DNA from: Elymus sibiricus
Lineage: Eukaryota; Streptophyta; Magnoliopsida; Poales; Poaceae
NCBI GenBank assembly: GCA_039707655.1
Contig: CM077665.1
Coordinates: forward strand, 308,202,486-308,266,485
Direction of reading: 5' to 3'
Length of the DNA: 64,000 bases
Shown here: in pieces, positions 51,526 through 63,567 of the stretch
How positions within the stretch are numbered: the stretch's first letter is position 1
How the letters are laid out: every line of letters starts with the position of its first letter
The notes under the pieces: model-generated
Seen by the model: the letters and a program-made list of their open reading frames with translations, nothing else
The model's database searches: none
Told to the model about the DNA's origin: nothing
Translations under genes and position numbers: made by a program

Positions 51526-52478
51526 TGAGAGCATATTTCTTCAAAAGTTTTCTAACTCTCAAAATGATCTAAGTGAAGCATGCGAGTATTTCTTAAAAAT
51601 TTTACTAAATCTCAAAATGATCTAAGTGAAGCATGACAGTATTTATTCAAAAATTAAACCACCATCATGCTCAAAAATACATAAGTGAAGTACTAGAGCA
51701 ATTCCCTAGCTCAAATAATTTAAGTGAAGCACATAGAGTAATTCTAGCAAATCAAGATATCATTATGGCTCTCTCAAATAGGTGTGTCCAGTAAGGATGA
51801 TTGTGACAAACTAAAAAGAAAAACAAACAAAGACTCTAATACAAGACGCTCCGAGCAAAACTCATGATATGTGACGAATAAAAATATAGCTCCAAGTAAA
51901 ATTACCGATGGTCGTTAGAAGAAAGAGGGGGTGCCTTCCGGGGCATCCCCAAGATTAATTGATTGGTAGTCCTTGAATGTTACCTTGGGGTGCCATGGGA
52001 ATCCCCAAGCTTAGGCTCTTGCCACTCCTTATTCCTTCATCCATCGTGATCTCACCCAAAACTTGAAAACTTCAACCACACAAAACTTATCAAAACATTC
52101 ATGAGATCCGTTAGTATAATAAAGCAAATTACCACTTTAAGTACTGTTGCAAACCCATTCATATTTTATTATTGCATTATATCTATTGTATTATAACTTT
52201 ACCATGGCTTATACCCCCCCCCTCCCCCGCTACAATCCATAGATTCATCAAAATAAGCACACAATGCAACGAAAACAAAATCTGTCAAAAACAGAACAAT
52301 CTGTAGTAATCTGAACATTAACCATACTTATGTAACTCCAAAAATTATGAAAAGTTAGGACAACATGGGAAATTTGTATACCAATCATGTGTAAAAATTC
52401 AGACTTTTATCACACTCCAGCGAATTTAAACAATTTTGCTCCTGGACGCAAAAGTTTTTGTTAATGCACATAATCAAA
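51526..52478 (-). other. Noncoding internal region of Athila-type element 2
   Basis: Contains about five copies of an AAGTGAAGCAYG...AAAATGATCT unit (51545-51730), then GGGGTGCCTTCCGGGGCATCCCC with an inverted echo at 51990 (GGGGTGCCATGGGAATCCCC), and a C-rich run at 52216. No gene. Confidence 0.7.
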
Positions 52479-53057
52479 TCAACTATCATCCAACATAATC
52501 CTAAAGGCTTTACTTGGCTTAATTCTAGTTCTAGGGAAGTGTTCCATGCCCTTCCTTAATGCAAACTGAAATTTAATATTCCCTTCTTTCATGTCAATCA
52601 CGGCACCTATAGTTCGTAAAAACGGTCTACCAAGTGTTATGGGACAAGATGGATTGCAATCAATATCAAGTACAATAAAATCTATGGGCACATAATTCCT
52701 ATTTGCAAGAATAAGAACATAATCAATTCTTCCCAAAGGCTTTTTAGTAGTGGAATCTGACAAGTGCAAATTAAGAGAACATTCTTCCAAATTGGTAAAA
52801 CCTAGCACAACACATAGAGATTTCAGAATTGTGGAAACACTAGCACCCAAATCACATAAAGCATTGCACTCATGATTTTTTATCTTTACTATAATGGTGT
52901 GTTTCCATTCATCATATAATTTTCTAGGAATTGAAATCTCTAATTCTAACTTTTCTTCTAAAGCTTTCATCATTGCTTCTACAATCTGTTTAGTAAAAGC
53001 TTTATTTTGTTCATAGGGATTGGTGAATTTAGCATGGATTGTAACAAAGAAATTCAT
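52479..53057 (-). pseudogene. Athila-type aspartic protease region
   Basis: 192 open codons on the minus strand. The motif NALCDLGASVSTI stands at the protease active site (Athila form of D-S/T-G is D-L-G-A here), followed by LGRIDYVLILANRNYVPIDF and ITLGRPFLRTIGAVIDM. It ends at a stop with no RT downstream, unlike full Athila pol. Confidence 0.8.
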
Positions 53058-53130
53058 TCAATCAAAGAGCAATTATCATAATTAAAGTCTTTGTAATCTA
53101 AAAGAGTGGGCACATCACTAGTTAAAGTTT

Positions 53131-54541
53131 TTACCTCTCCAAACCCACTTTTATAATTGTTTTCAACAAGATTTTCACCCTCCGAATATGGGGATGCCTT
53201 CTAGCTAAAGTTAACTCTTCTTCAGTCCCCTTATCATCAATTTTAATATTGCCAAACAAGGAATCAATAGAAGAAACACCAATCATCTTAACATCTTCAT
53301 CATTACTACGAAAAAAATTGGGTGGAATCGCCTTTTCTAAAAATTCTCTTTTAGCTCTTAGCATGGCGGTTCTCTTCTTACTCTCATCTATGGAGACATA
53401 TAAAGCTTTAATTGATTCGTTAACATCAACCTTGGGTGGACAATTTTTAATCTTGAGATTTTCTACATCATGTGTAATTCTATCAATGCTCCTAGACATA
53501 TCATCAATCTTACTCAATTTTTCTTCTATCGTAGTGTTGAAAACTTTTTGAGCATTGATAAATTCTTTAATATTACTCTCAAGATCAGAGGGCATCCTAT
53601 TATTATTATTATTTTAAGAATTACCATAGTAATTGCCATAATTATTAGAAGAACTTCCAGGAAAAGGTCTAGGATTAAAATTACCTCTATAAGCATTGTT
53701 ATTAAAATTGTTTCGGGAGACAAACTTCACATCTACGGGATCATTATTTTTCTCAATCAAAGTAGACAAGGGCACCTTATTAGGATCAATAGGAGCATTT
53801 TTACTAGCAACCAATTTCATAAGAGCATCAACTTTATCACTCAAAGTACTAATTTCTTCAACAGAATTTATTTTTTTTACTAGTAGGAGCTCTTTCAGTA
53901 TGCCACAGTGAATAATTACCCATAAATTATCATGTAATTTAGTATCTTCACCCAAAGTAATCTCCATAAAAGTACCGCCTGCGGCGGAATCTAAAAGATT
54001 CCTAGAGACAAATCCAATCCCGCATAAAAAAATTGTATGATCATCCACAGATTTAAACCATGAGTAGGGAAATTTCTTATCATCAATTTCATTCTTTCCC
54101 AAGATTGTGCAACATGTTCATGCTCAAGTTGCTTGAAATTCATAATTTAATTTTTAAAGGAAATAATTTTCGCAGGAGGAAACTACTTAGTGATAAAGGC
54201 ATCTTTGCACTTGTCCCAAGAATTAATACTATTTCGTGGCAAAGATGAAAACCAAATTTTTGCACGATCCCGCAAAGAAAAAGGAAGTAGCTTTAATTTC
54301 ACAATATCATTGTCCACACCTTTTTATTTTGCATATCACACAATTCTACGAAAGTGTTTAGATGGGACGCGGCATCCTCATTAGGACTACCGGAAAATTG
54401 CTCTTTCATAACAAGATTCAACAAAGTGACATTAATATCATAAGACTCCGCACTAGCGGCAAGAGGAGCAATCAGAGTACTAATACAATCATTATTATTA
54501 GTATTTGAAAAATGACATAATTTGGTATTTTCTTGAGACAT
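53131..54541 (-). pseudogene. Athila-type gag with frameshifts
   Basis: Start MSQENTKLCHF at 54541. The capsid region FSGSPNEDAASHLNTFVELC is followed by a frameshift near 54325, then decayed text. RNLLDSAAGGTFMEITLGED (about 53990) and LSDKVDALMKLVASKNAP follow, with an Asn/Gly-rich RGNFNPRPFPGSSSNNYG stretch near 53650. A stop at about 53614 is followed by a further open piece (53595-53131: DDMSRSIDRITHDVENL, KALYVSIDESKKR). At least two frameshifts. No zinc knuckle seen. Confidence 0.8.
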
Positions 54542-54734
54542 TATAACTACGCAAACAAGATCACAAGCAAACAAAAGATCTAACAAGAAAAAGGCAAACA
54601 AAAAATGCTTTTGTATTTTTGTAAAAACCTTTTAGAAGTGGGGGAGATGAAAACGAGAGGCAAATGTCAAATAAAGTAAATTGCAAGGAGATGAAATTTT
54701 ATGCGTAGGTACTTGGTAGATGTTGATGACGTCT

Positions 54735-54762
54735 CCCCGGCAATGGCGCGAGAAATTATTCC
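54735..54762 (-). other. Primer binding site of Athila-type element 2
   Basis: On the minus strand, after the LTR end GTAGCA, comes GGAATAATTTCTCGCGCCATTGCCGGGGA. GCGCCRTTGCCGGGGA is the primer site I associate with Athila elements, one or two bases changed here. Confidence 0.7.
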
Positions 54763-56307
54763 TGCTACTTGTGAGCTACATTGGGATTTCCCTGAAGAGG
54801 AGGGGATGATGCAGTACAGTAGAGATAAGTATTTGCCTCAGTTATTGAACCAAGGTTATCAATCCAGTAGGAGAACCAAGCAACACTATGTAAACAGCAC
54901 CTGCACAGAAACAACAAATACTTGCAACCCAACGCGTAGAGGGGTTGTTAATCCCTCAATGGTATTGAGATAGATTAAATTGTATAGGATTTGATAAATA
55001 GATCTAACTAAAACACACACAAAAATTGCTGCAAGGTATTTGTAGGATTTTTATATGATAAAAGATAGACCCGGGGGCCATAATTTTCACTAGAGGCTTC
55101 TCTCGAGAAAATAGCATACGGTGGGTAAACAAATTACTGTTGGGCAATTGATAGAAAAGCAAATAATTATGACAATATCCAAGGCAATGATCACGTATAT
55201 AGGCATCACGTCCAAGATTAGTAGAACGAAATGATTCTGCATCTACTACTATTACTCCACACATCGACCGCTATCCAGCATGTATCTAGTGTATTAAGTT
55301 CATGGAAAACGGAGTAATGCATTAGGCAAGATGACATGACCTAGAAAAGATAAACTCATGTATGAATAAACCTCATCTTGTTACCCTTAATAGCAACGAT
55401 GCATGCGTGTCACATCTCTTTCTGTCACTGAGATTGAGCTCCGCAAGATCAAACCCATCACAAAGCACCTCTTCCCATTGCAAGAAAAATCAATCTAGTT
55501 GGCCAAAGCAAACCAATAATTCAGAGAAGAAATATGAGGATATAACAATCATGCATAAAAGAGTTCAGAGAAAACTCTAATAATATTCATGGATAGATCT
55601 GATCATAAACTCACAATTCCTCGGATCCCAACAAACACGCCGCAAAAAGTCATTACATCAAATAGATCTCCAAGAACATCAAGGAGAACATTGTATTGAA
55701 GATCAAAAAGAGAGAAGAAGCCATGTAGCTGCTAACTACGGACCCATAGGTCTGTGATAAACTACTCACGCATCATCGGAGGGGCGGAAAGGATGATGAA
55801 GAACCCCTCTGTGATCGTTGCCCCCTCCGGCAGAGTGCCGGAAAAGGCCTCTTGATTGGATCTCGTGGTTTTGGAACGTGCAGTGGCGGAAAAAGTATTT
55901 CGTCAACTCCCCTAGGGTTTTTGGGATTTTAGAGTATTTATTGAGGTGGGGGTAGGAAAAGGCGGTGTCCATGGGCACTACCCACCAGGGCGCGCTAGAG
56001 GCCCCTGGCGCGCCCTGGTGCCTAGTGGCCCCCAGGAGCCTCTTCTCGTGGACTCTAGAAGCTTCCAGGGTCTCTTCTTGCCAGAAAAAAAATCTCCAAA
56101 AAGTTTCGTGGCATTTGGACTTCGTTTGGTATTGATATTTTGCAAAGTAAAAAACAAGCAAAAAACAACAACTGGCACTGGGCCTAAGTTAATAGGTTAG
56201 TCCCAAAAAATGATATAAAGTTGCTAGTAAATGTATATAAAACATCCAAGATTGATAATATAATAGCATGAACAATCAAAAATTATAGATACGTTGGAGA
56301 CGTATCA
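54763..56307 (-). repeat. 5' LTR of Athila-type element 2
   Basis: 1545 bp; minus strand starts TGATACGTCTCC (56307) and ends GTAGCA (54763). Matches the 3' LTR with a few percent difference and small indels. The TATA position is mutated (AATAAATA) compared with the 3' LTR. Confidence 0.93.
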
Positions 56308-56312
56308 CTCAC
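56308..56312 (+). other. Target-site duplication CTCAC, right copy
   Basis: Matches 43492-43496. Confidence 0.93.
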
Positions 56313-59135
56313 CAGGGAAGCCGGTTTTTATCATAGTCCATGCCTCCTGCGCTCCCTCCCGGTAAGCTGGCACCTTCCACGCCTGTATCTGGCGTCGAGC
56401 TCCCTTTAGGCGATTGGCAAGCTCGGACATTCGTTCGGGAACAAGTTCATTGGGACACAGCGCTTTGAACACAGTTTCCATCGCTCTGTGAGATCTTTCA
56501 TGTACAACGGTAAGCTTCGTCAAGGCATCTTCGGATGAGGAACTGGCGGTTTCTTGCGGCCGACCGGTTAGGAGCACTAAAAAGATAAGATATCGGAAGA
56601 TTAAGCGACAACACAGTACATCGGCAGCCGTTTGAAGGATAAGTATGCTTACTGGACAAGGCTACACTTGTCTTCTGATTTCTTGCCTCAGCGGCAGATA
56701 GTTGAGCTTTAAGCTTCGCAATCTCTTGGGCCTGCCGCTCATTCTCAGCCTTGATCTTGTTGTTGTCACCCCGACTTTGGGTCAACATGCGCTGGCCTGC
56801 CTGCACTTGGGATTCAGCATACCACAAATCCTCTTGTGCATGCTCCGGGTCCTTCTCTAGTTGACCAATGGTCTCCACTGCTACGGATACAAGACCCATT
56901 AACGAAGATCTTAAGCTTCGGGAAATAATATAGCTGGCTGCACTTACCATGTGCTTCTCGGGTGAACTTCTTGATATGCTCCACCTCGGATTATGCGGAG
57001 TTCAGCTTCACCTTGGTTGTGGATAGCACCTCGAAGAGGCTCTTGTTTCCCTCCCGAGCGGCCTATGAGACAAAATCACTTATATTCGACCCTTAACATG
57101 GCCACCCATTCCCACATTAAAACTTGGGGGCTACTAGGTTTCACGCTCAGTCAAGGGAAAACATTTAATCCACTAGTCTGATTTTCATCCGACAGGTGTC
57201 TTAGGGGCTAGTGCCATACATGGCAGACATTTACCTCTTCCAACTCATCAGAAATATTTCAAGCTTTCTTATGATAAGATGGTTCAATGTGGATAATCAT
57301 CGATTCATCCCAGAAACATCTATATACTGTTAAAGTAATCAAAGGAACCGAGGACAACACATCCACCGCTTCTTTAAAAGTGAATCGGGTCGCGCCGAGG
57401 TAAGCGTCCACCGAACTGAGGGCATTGAACTCTTGACTAGAGAAGACGGGATTCCTTAAGGATTATTTTCTCCATGGATGATTCATGGCGCTGTCAACCT
57501 CAGAGGTGGTGGCCGAAAAGGTCTCCGAAGTTTCTGGTTGAGGTGCTTCGGGAGTAGGCCTTGGTGTAGCCCCTGGCTTAGCGGTGGTCCTCGGCTCTCG
57601 AACACCAGCGGCGTCTATCCCCATGGGTGGCGTGTGCGGGCTTGTTGCCTACATCAGGGCTCACGCAGTGAATATACCACGTCGGTTAAGAAAATAACGC
57701 CGGGAAAAACTTACCTTTCTAGGGGAGGGGCGACACACTTCGTCCTTACGGTGGCCAGCTTGGGAACACCACCTCGGACGTCCTCTGGTTTGCCCACTTG
57801 AGGGGCCGGATCGGTTCGCTTGCGCTTAAAGCAGCGACCCTTAGGAGAGGAGGTCAGGATGCTCGGGTCCTTGCGGGTAGAAGATCGCTTTTGAGAAGAA
57901 GTCTGAGGAGACCTTACCGTAGTAGATAGCAGGGTCCCTGATGCATCGGGGTTGAGAGCCACTTAGAGCCATCGAGGCTCTCCAGGTAAAAGACCCCCTC
58001 CGCAAAAAGAACGGACAGCTCCTCGTCCTCGTGAAAGCCGGGGTCACCATCACAAGAATAAACCCCCGGCTCGGGCACAGGGCAGTTGAGGGTTTCAACC
58101 CATCTCCTGCACCGCTGCTTGGATATGTTGAAAAGCTGGTTAGGAGTATAAAGGCAATGCTCGGATGGACGAGATAATTCAAAACAAAAGCTTACGGCTT
58201 CGGCGGGCCTGTAGTAAGAGAAGGTATCCTTGAAGTTCTACTTGGCGAAGTCGATGGCTCCCCCTTGTATATGCTGGCCAGGGCGGCGCCAAAGGCTGCT
58301 TGATTATCAAAGACTTCCCAAATAGACCGGGTGGCATTGTTGGTTCCATTGTACTTCCATAATGGGTGCATGCGCTGCCGGAGAGGCTGGACTTGTTTGT
58401 CGATTGCGGTCACCATCATGTCAATGATGGTGAGATCGCTGTTTGTTAAACACCTCACCCAAGCAGCAAGGCGGGCTACAGCGGAGTCGTACTTTTGTGA
58501 GGAGCTCCTTGGCCTCCAGTTAAAACTCTTCTTTGGGGGATCTGGAGAATACAGGGGGAGTCCAGCGCGTGTCGGGTCGTGTAGTGAGACATCGGCCACA
58601 TAAAACCACTCTGTGGCCCCGATGTCGGTATCCTCTCTAGGGGTACCGGTTGGGTACCCGGTCCCGGCAATATGGCACACCTCGACTGCTCCCAGTTCAT
58701 AAACCCATCTCGAGAACATGGCGTCAGGCAAAAGTACTTCCTCCATAGCCCGAAGTGCGCCTCGCATCCAAGGTACACCTCGCAGAGGGCGACGAATCCC
58801 TCAATATGTAGAATGGAATTGGGTGTGAGGTGGTGGAGTTGGATCCCGTAGAACTCCAGTAGACCCCGGAGGAAGGGGTGGATGGGAAGTCCAAGGCCTC
58901 GCAATAGGAAGGAAACGAAACCCACCCTCTCCTCTCCATATGGAGTAGGGTGGCTATCCGCTTGCGCTTGGCCATTCACGGACATTAAGCTAGGGCGAGT
59001 GGAAGTTATATCTGAGTGTGCCAAATAACCTTGGGTGGAGAGTTGATTTAGCCGAACGCGGGTGACGGCGCAACTTCCCCAATCGCCTTTGAGGGGGCCA
59101 TGGGGACGCATCGACGAACCCGCGTCATTCGCCAT
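56313..59135 (-). pseudogene. Antisense ORF of Tat element 2 with 'putative gypsy type transposon' (PF04195-like) domain
   Basis: Minus-strand coding text opposite to pol. It starts MANDAGSSMRPHGPLKG at 59135. The conserved domain reads VGFVSFLLRGLGLPIHPFLR, LLEFYGIQLHHLTPNSILHI, FVALCEVYLGCEAHFGLWRK, the signature of the plant family PF04195. A frameshift near 58750 moves to the next frame (TEWFYVADVSLHDP, SFNWRPR, LTNSDLTIIDMM), which ends at 58192. Decayed pieces follow (58182-57711, with basic KGRCFKRKRT). A coiled coil lies at 56900-56680 (KIKAENERQAQEIAKLKAQL) and a last helix at 56577-56313, continuing at 43491. Likely introns are not resolved. The role of such antisense ORFs in Tat elements is unknown. 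Confidence 0.75.
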
Positions 59136-59540
59136 TGCTGAAGCTCTCGAGATTGAGATTTTGGGGAAGGATTTCGTGTTCTGGCCAAGAGGGGGGGATT
59201 TGGAAAGCGCGTCTCTGTCGCAGCCTTAGGTCATATCCCCCATTAAATAAGGCAAACGCGACGTTTCGATGCCTGGCCCTAAAGCGGCCAGTCCCCAGGG
59301 CGGCTCATGGATCGAGGAGGCATTATTTTTACTAACGGGGACCACCCATGGGGGTGCCAAATCACTAGAAAAGTATTCAAATTATAAAGACCTCGATTTT
59401 CCGTTGACTGAAGACCCAGGACAAATTGTGAGACCTGACGACGAGAAGTGACTCGCATGTCGAAGCCGAAGACCTAAAGCCGAAGTCATCCACCAAGGAA
59501 GATTTCTGTCCCCGGCTCCGAAGACGAGTTTAGGGGCTAC
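59136..59540 (+). other. 3' internal end of Tat element 2 with polypurine tract
   Basis: Noncoding; would also hold the promoter of the antisense ORF. GAGTTTAGGGGCTAC at 59526-59540 is the polypurine tract before the LTR. Confidence 0.65.
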
Positions 59541-59825
59541 TGGCGGTGTCCTCGACTAAGGGGTACCAACCTAGTTGGCCCACAGTCCATGAGCCGAGCT
59601 TGTGGCCCACCGATTGCATAAGGAAGGGCTCCGGAAGCCTCCAACCCTGGCGTGGTGGAGATGGACTCTGCCGAAGACTTGGCGTGTACCCGAAGGATTG
59701 CTCCGGCTATTGGCATGTGTTTCTACAGTTAGCAACCGACCATATGTAACCCTAGATACCCTCGGTGCCTATATTAGCTGGGGGGTTAGTCCGTAGGGAC
59801 AGATTGATCATTATTCATCTTAGGG
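59541..59825 (+). repeat. 3' LTR of Tat element 2, first 285 bp
   Basis: Starts TGGCGGTGTCCTCGACTAAGG, a Fatima-like LTR start as I remember it, and contains CTATATTAGCTGG (TATA-like, about 59770) and TTAGTCCGTAGGGACAG. Cut by the LINE at 59826. Confidence 0.8.
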
Positions 59826-59858
59826 TTTTTTTTCGAGGGTACGCCAAAGGCGTACCTT
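59826..59858 (-). other. LINE 3' terminus: poly-A and stem-loop
   Basis: T8, CGA, then GGGTACGCC-AAA-GGCGTACCT, a 9-bp stem with a 3-base loop. The same layout with another stem occurs at 24609-24642. Such 3' stems are thought to help LINE RT recognise its RNA. Confidence 0.75.
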
Positions 59859-59965
59859 AGCTTTATAGAAGGGAGAAAAATATGTACAAGAGATTACAAT
59901 TGCGCTGGTTAGGAGTCACAAGCCGACCCTAACCAAGCCTCCACTCCACTCCTCATGCTACTCGA

Positions 59966-62900
59966 CTACTCTGATACAATTTGTCCTCCAAACGCTCCTG
60001 CCGTGGCCCAAGTCCTCAAATCGTCGAAGATCATGTCCACCGTATCCCACTCGTTCTTGATCTGGCTCGATCCGAACACCCTCGCGTTCCTCTGCTTCCA
60101 TAGTGTCCAGCAGATAAGCATTACGAACGTGTCAAATCCTTTCCGAGTTTGCTTATGTATTCGTTTTCTGGCTTCCGACCACCATTGCACCAACCTAGAG
60201 TCATTTGTTGGGCATAGTTCCATCCTCAAACCCATCCTAGCAATGCAACTGTACCACACTTGCCGCGAGAACACACACTACAGCAATATGTGGTCGACCA
60301 TGTCCTCCTCTTGGTCACATAAGTAGCATTTTGATGTTTGGTCTAGCAAACCATGTCTAGTCCTTCTATCCGACGTCCATAGTCGATATTGCACTGCCAG
60401 CCACATGAAAATTTTACATGCAAGTGGTGCCCAACATTTCCAAATGGCTCTGAAGGAGTGGAATCTAACTCCTCCCTCACAAAGCATCTTGTAGGCTGAT
60501 GCTGCTGTGTAGATTCCGGACACATTCCACGCCCAAATGGGGCTGTCCTCGGTCTGAGAGTCCAGTTGAACCTCCGAGATGATCTCCCAAAGACCGATGA
60601 ACTGGGTTGAACCCTCCGTGCATAAGTTGCCCACCACGTCGTTCATCCATGCATGCATGCACATAACATCACGCACCAGTCTCCTGTTGGCCACCTGCGT
60701 GCGAACTGTCGCCTCAACCAAAGGGGCAATATCTGTGATGGTTGCGCCATGGAGCCACCGATCTTTCCAAAACAAGATTTTGTCTCTCGCTCCAACCTTC
60801 CATTTGACCAGGCTCCCAAAAGCATGGTCTACCTTTTTGTCCGCGGTCAAGCTGAGACCTTGCCAAGGTTTGGATGCATCCGTGCGTCGGAGCCATTCCC
60901 ATCTTAATCTTAGTGCAATGCCATGCTTAAGTAAGTCGATGACGCCCAGTCCTCCCATGTGCTTTGGCCTACATACTCTAGCCCATGATACCACACATTT
61001 TCCACCATTCACTTCCTCTGTCCCGGCCCAGAAAAAGGCCCGACATCCTCTGTCCACTGTTTCTAGAGCCCATTTTGGCGCCTCCGCAATCATGAGATGA
61101 CGAGTGGCCCGCGCTCTCATGACTTGGTTGACAAGGATAAGCCTCCCAGGTCTAGTCACCAAGCCCCTTTGCCATCCCGGCAAGATGTCTAGGGCCGCGT
61201 CCACAACTGGCTGCCACTCGGATCTTTTGAGCTGTCTTATGCTTAACTGGAGCCCTAGGTATTTGCACGGGAATGTGGCAATCTTCCAGGGTAGCGCCGA
61301 CTTGACCAGCTCCTCATCCTCAGCCTCCGCACGGATCATGATTGCCGCTGATTTGGCAAAGTTCACTTTAAGCCCGGATGCCACTCAGAAGATGGTGAGA
61401 GTTTCCTTAACGAAAAGGAGATCTGACCATGTAGGTTTGATGAATAGAACCACATCATCCGCGTACAAGGACAGGCGCTGCATCGGGCTACATCCATTGA
61501 TAGTACTCATCACTCGAGCCTCATGCGCCTTGATAATGATTGCCGTAAGTAAATCCATGGCAATAACGAATAGCAAAGGGGAGATCGAATCCCCTTGCCT
61601 CAGACCTTTGGCGTGCATGAACTTGTCACCTGCACATCCATTCACTATCACTCTTGAGATGGCAGTGGTAAGAAGAGTTGCGATCTAGGATATCCACCGC
61701 TCCGAGAATCCTTTGGCTCTTAGAACTTCGAACAAGAAAGGCCACGCCAGGGAGTCAAAAGCTTTAGTTTTGTCTTGCTTGAGCAACACTCCTTTCGCTT
61801 TCCTTCGATGCATCGAGCGTGCCATTTGCCTCACCAATAGGAAGTTATCATGTAAGCATCGCCCCTTAATGAAAGCGGACTGGTTCGCCTGGACAAGCTC
61901 TCCCATGCGTGGTCTGAGCCTTGCGGTCAGAAGTTTAGATGCAATCTTGGGCATGCTATGCACAAGGCATATAGGTCAGAAGTCGAATACGGTGCATGCT
62001 TCCGGAGACTTCGACAGAAGTGTGATCAAAGCTTGGTTTAGTCTCCCAAATCCCCTTCCATTTCCAAGGAAAAGCTTATGTATCGCAGCTATGAGATCTG
62101 CCTTGATAACCTCCCAAGCTTTCTGGAAAAACAGGCCTATGAACCCGTCCGGCCCGGGTGCCTTGTCCGAGGGTAGGTCCTTGATAACCGCCCAAATCTC
62201 GTCCTCAGTAAATACACGGTCCTGCTCCGAGAGATCGACGTGAGCAACTCCAAGGCCCTCCAAATCGAGAGTGAATTCACGTGCCACATCCTTGCCCAAC
62301 AGGTCTTTGTAAGCCTTGTAAAAGGCTTCCTCCTTGCCTTTTTGATCGGTGATGATGCGCCCATCCATGGCCAAAGAAGGTATGTAGTTCTTCATACGCC
62401 TCCCATTCGCCACCAAGTGAAACAGCTGCGTGTTAGCGTCCCCTTCTTGTAGCCATGTTATTCTCGACCTTTGTCTGGCGATGGTCCTCTCTAGGGATGC
62501 CAGCCCTAGCACAAGCTGCTTAAGGGTTCTTCTAAGCCATCTCTCCTCCTCCATAAGCATACGGTTTTCCTAGCACAGTCGAACCGCATGATGACAATAT
62601 TTGCGATGGCAATTTGCAACTTGATATTTCCTATCTCCTTTTGACCCCATGTGGCCAGCGCTCTAGCCGTGTTCCGAAACATGATATCTAGTTGCATGAA
62701 AGGGTCTATGATATCTGGATCACAAGTCCAAGCCTCCTTAACGACATCCAAAAACCCGTCCATTTTGACCCAAAACTTCTCGAAACGGAACCTCCTCTTA
62801 GTATGCATAGGTTCTTGGAGCGTAAGGTGTAACGGACAGTGATCCGAGTACTCGGTAGATAAAGCTTGCAGCAAGCATTCCGGGTGATCTAGCTCCCAAT

Positions 62901-63525
62901 CAACGGAGACGAACGCACGATCTATCTTTGTGAGCGTGGGCGTCTCCCTTTCGTTGCTCCACGTAAATTTACGCCCGTGCAAGAAGAGCTCCTTGAGCGC
63001 GTTGTTGTCCACAAAACGCTTGAACTTCCCCATCATTCTCCGATCCAAGTTGGAGTTATTTTTGTCTGTCGCGTAAAGTATAAGGTTGAAGTCGCCAATC
63101 ACTAGCCATGGACCTGGGCATAGCAATCTACGCTCCGATAACTCGTTCAGGAAGTTGATCTTATGGTCGTCCTCCTGCGGCCCATATACTACGGTTAACC
63201 ACCATGGCGTCCCCTCCTTTGGCGAGACATACCCCGTGATGCAATGGGAATCGTTGACAAAGTTTGTCACAAGTACCCTCGTGGTGTCCCAAGCCACGAA
63301 AATACCACCTCTAGTCTCCGACGCCGGTAAGTAGGTGAAACCATCATAGTTTGGTCCCATGCATTGCAAGATTACATAAATGTCCACTACCTCTAATTTA
63401 GTTTCTAAAATACAGACTATCGCCGCACGGACAGAGTCCACGAAACCTCTGAGCGCCTTCCTCTTGGCCGGATTGTTAAGACCTCTAACATTCCAGCACA
63501 CTAACTCCAAGGCGTTGCACGACAT
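59966..63525 (-). pseudogene. LINE ORF2: AP endonuclease, reverse transcriptase, zinc-type C-terminal domain
   Basis: Starts MSCNALELVCWNVRGLN at 63525, 42 bases after the ORF1 stop. The endonuclease (63525-62800) shows NVRGLN, ETK, VIGDFN and YSDHCPL. A frameshift near 62560 leads into the linker (ITWLQEGDANTQLFH) and RT: SDKAPGPDGF, ANQSAFIKGRCLHDN, KAFDSL, GLRQGDSISPLLF, and YADDVVLF with the catalytic Asp pair. Then come LKVNFAKS, YLGLQL and the C-terminal C-x2-C motif (CYLCDQEEDMVDHIL). Stops lie at 61976 and 61385 (both CGA to TGA), 61685 (probably TGG to TAG) and 60278 (CAG to TAG). ORF2 ends at 59966. All domains are present, so the element was full-length here before decay. Confidence 0.92.
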
Positions 63526-63567
63526 CAGTCAATGATGAGTCCAACACCACCGATGCCAAAGCACCTA

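Larger units (their letters stand above)
43497..56307 (-). mobile_element. Complete Athila-type (Sabrina/WHAM-like) LTR retrotransposon 2, minus strand
   Basis: LTRs at 54763-56307 (5') and 43497-45058 (3'), flanked by CTCAC on both sides. On the minus strand they run TGATACGTCTCC... to ...GTAGCA. PBS, gag and an Athila-type protease follow the 5' LTR, and a GCTTGGGGATGCT polypurine tract precedes the 3' LTR. No RT, RNase H or integrase is found: 45059-46410 and 51526-52478 are noncoding, so the element is non-autonomous. A CACTA-like element lies inside. It inserted into the antisense ORF of Tat element 2. Confidence 0.93.
35913..59825 (+). mobile_element. Tat-lineage (Fatima-like) Gypsy element 2, decayed and multiply interrupted
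   Basis: Host segments are 35913-36424 (RT), 40068-43496 (RT end to 3' region), 56313-59540 (3' region with antisense ORF) and 59541-59825 (start of 3' LTR). They are separated by CACTA 2 and by a complete Athila-type element, each with its own target duplication, and the coding text joins across them. The second RNase H and the antisense ORF before the 3' LTR are Tat-lineage traits. The 5' LTR, gag and protease are missing: the left edge abuts a CACTA-like terminus. The right edge is cut by a LINE. Confidence 0.85.

Noticed and set aside
60579..61100. 173-codon plus-strand frame opposite LINE ORF2
   Set aside because: Shadow of the RT/C-terminal coding strand.
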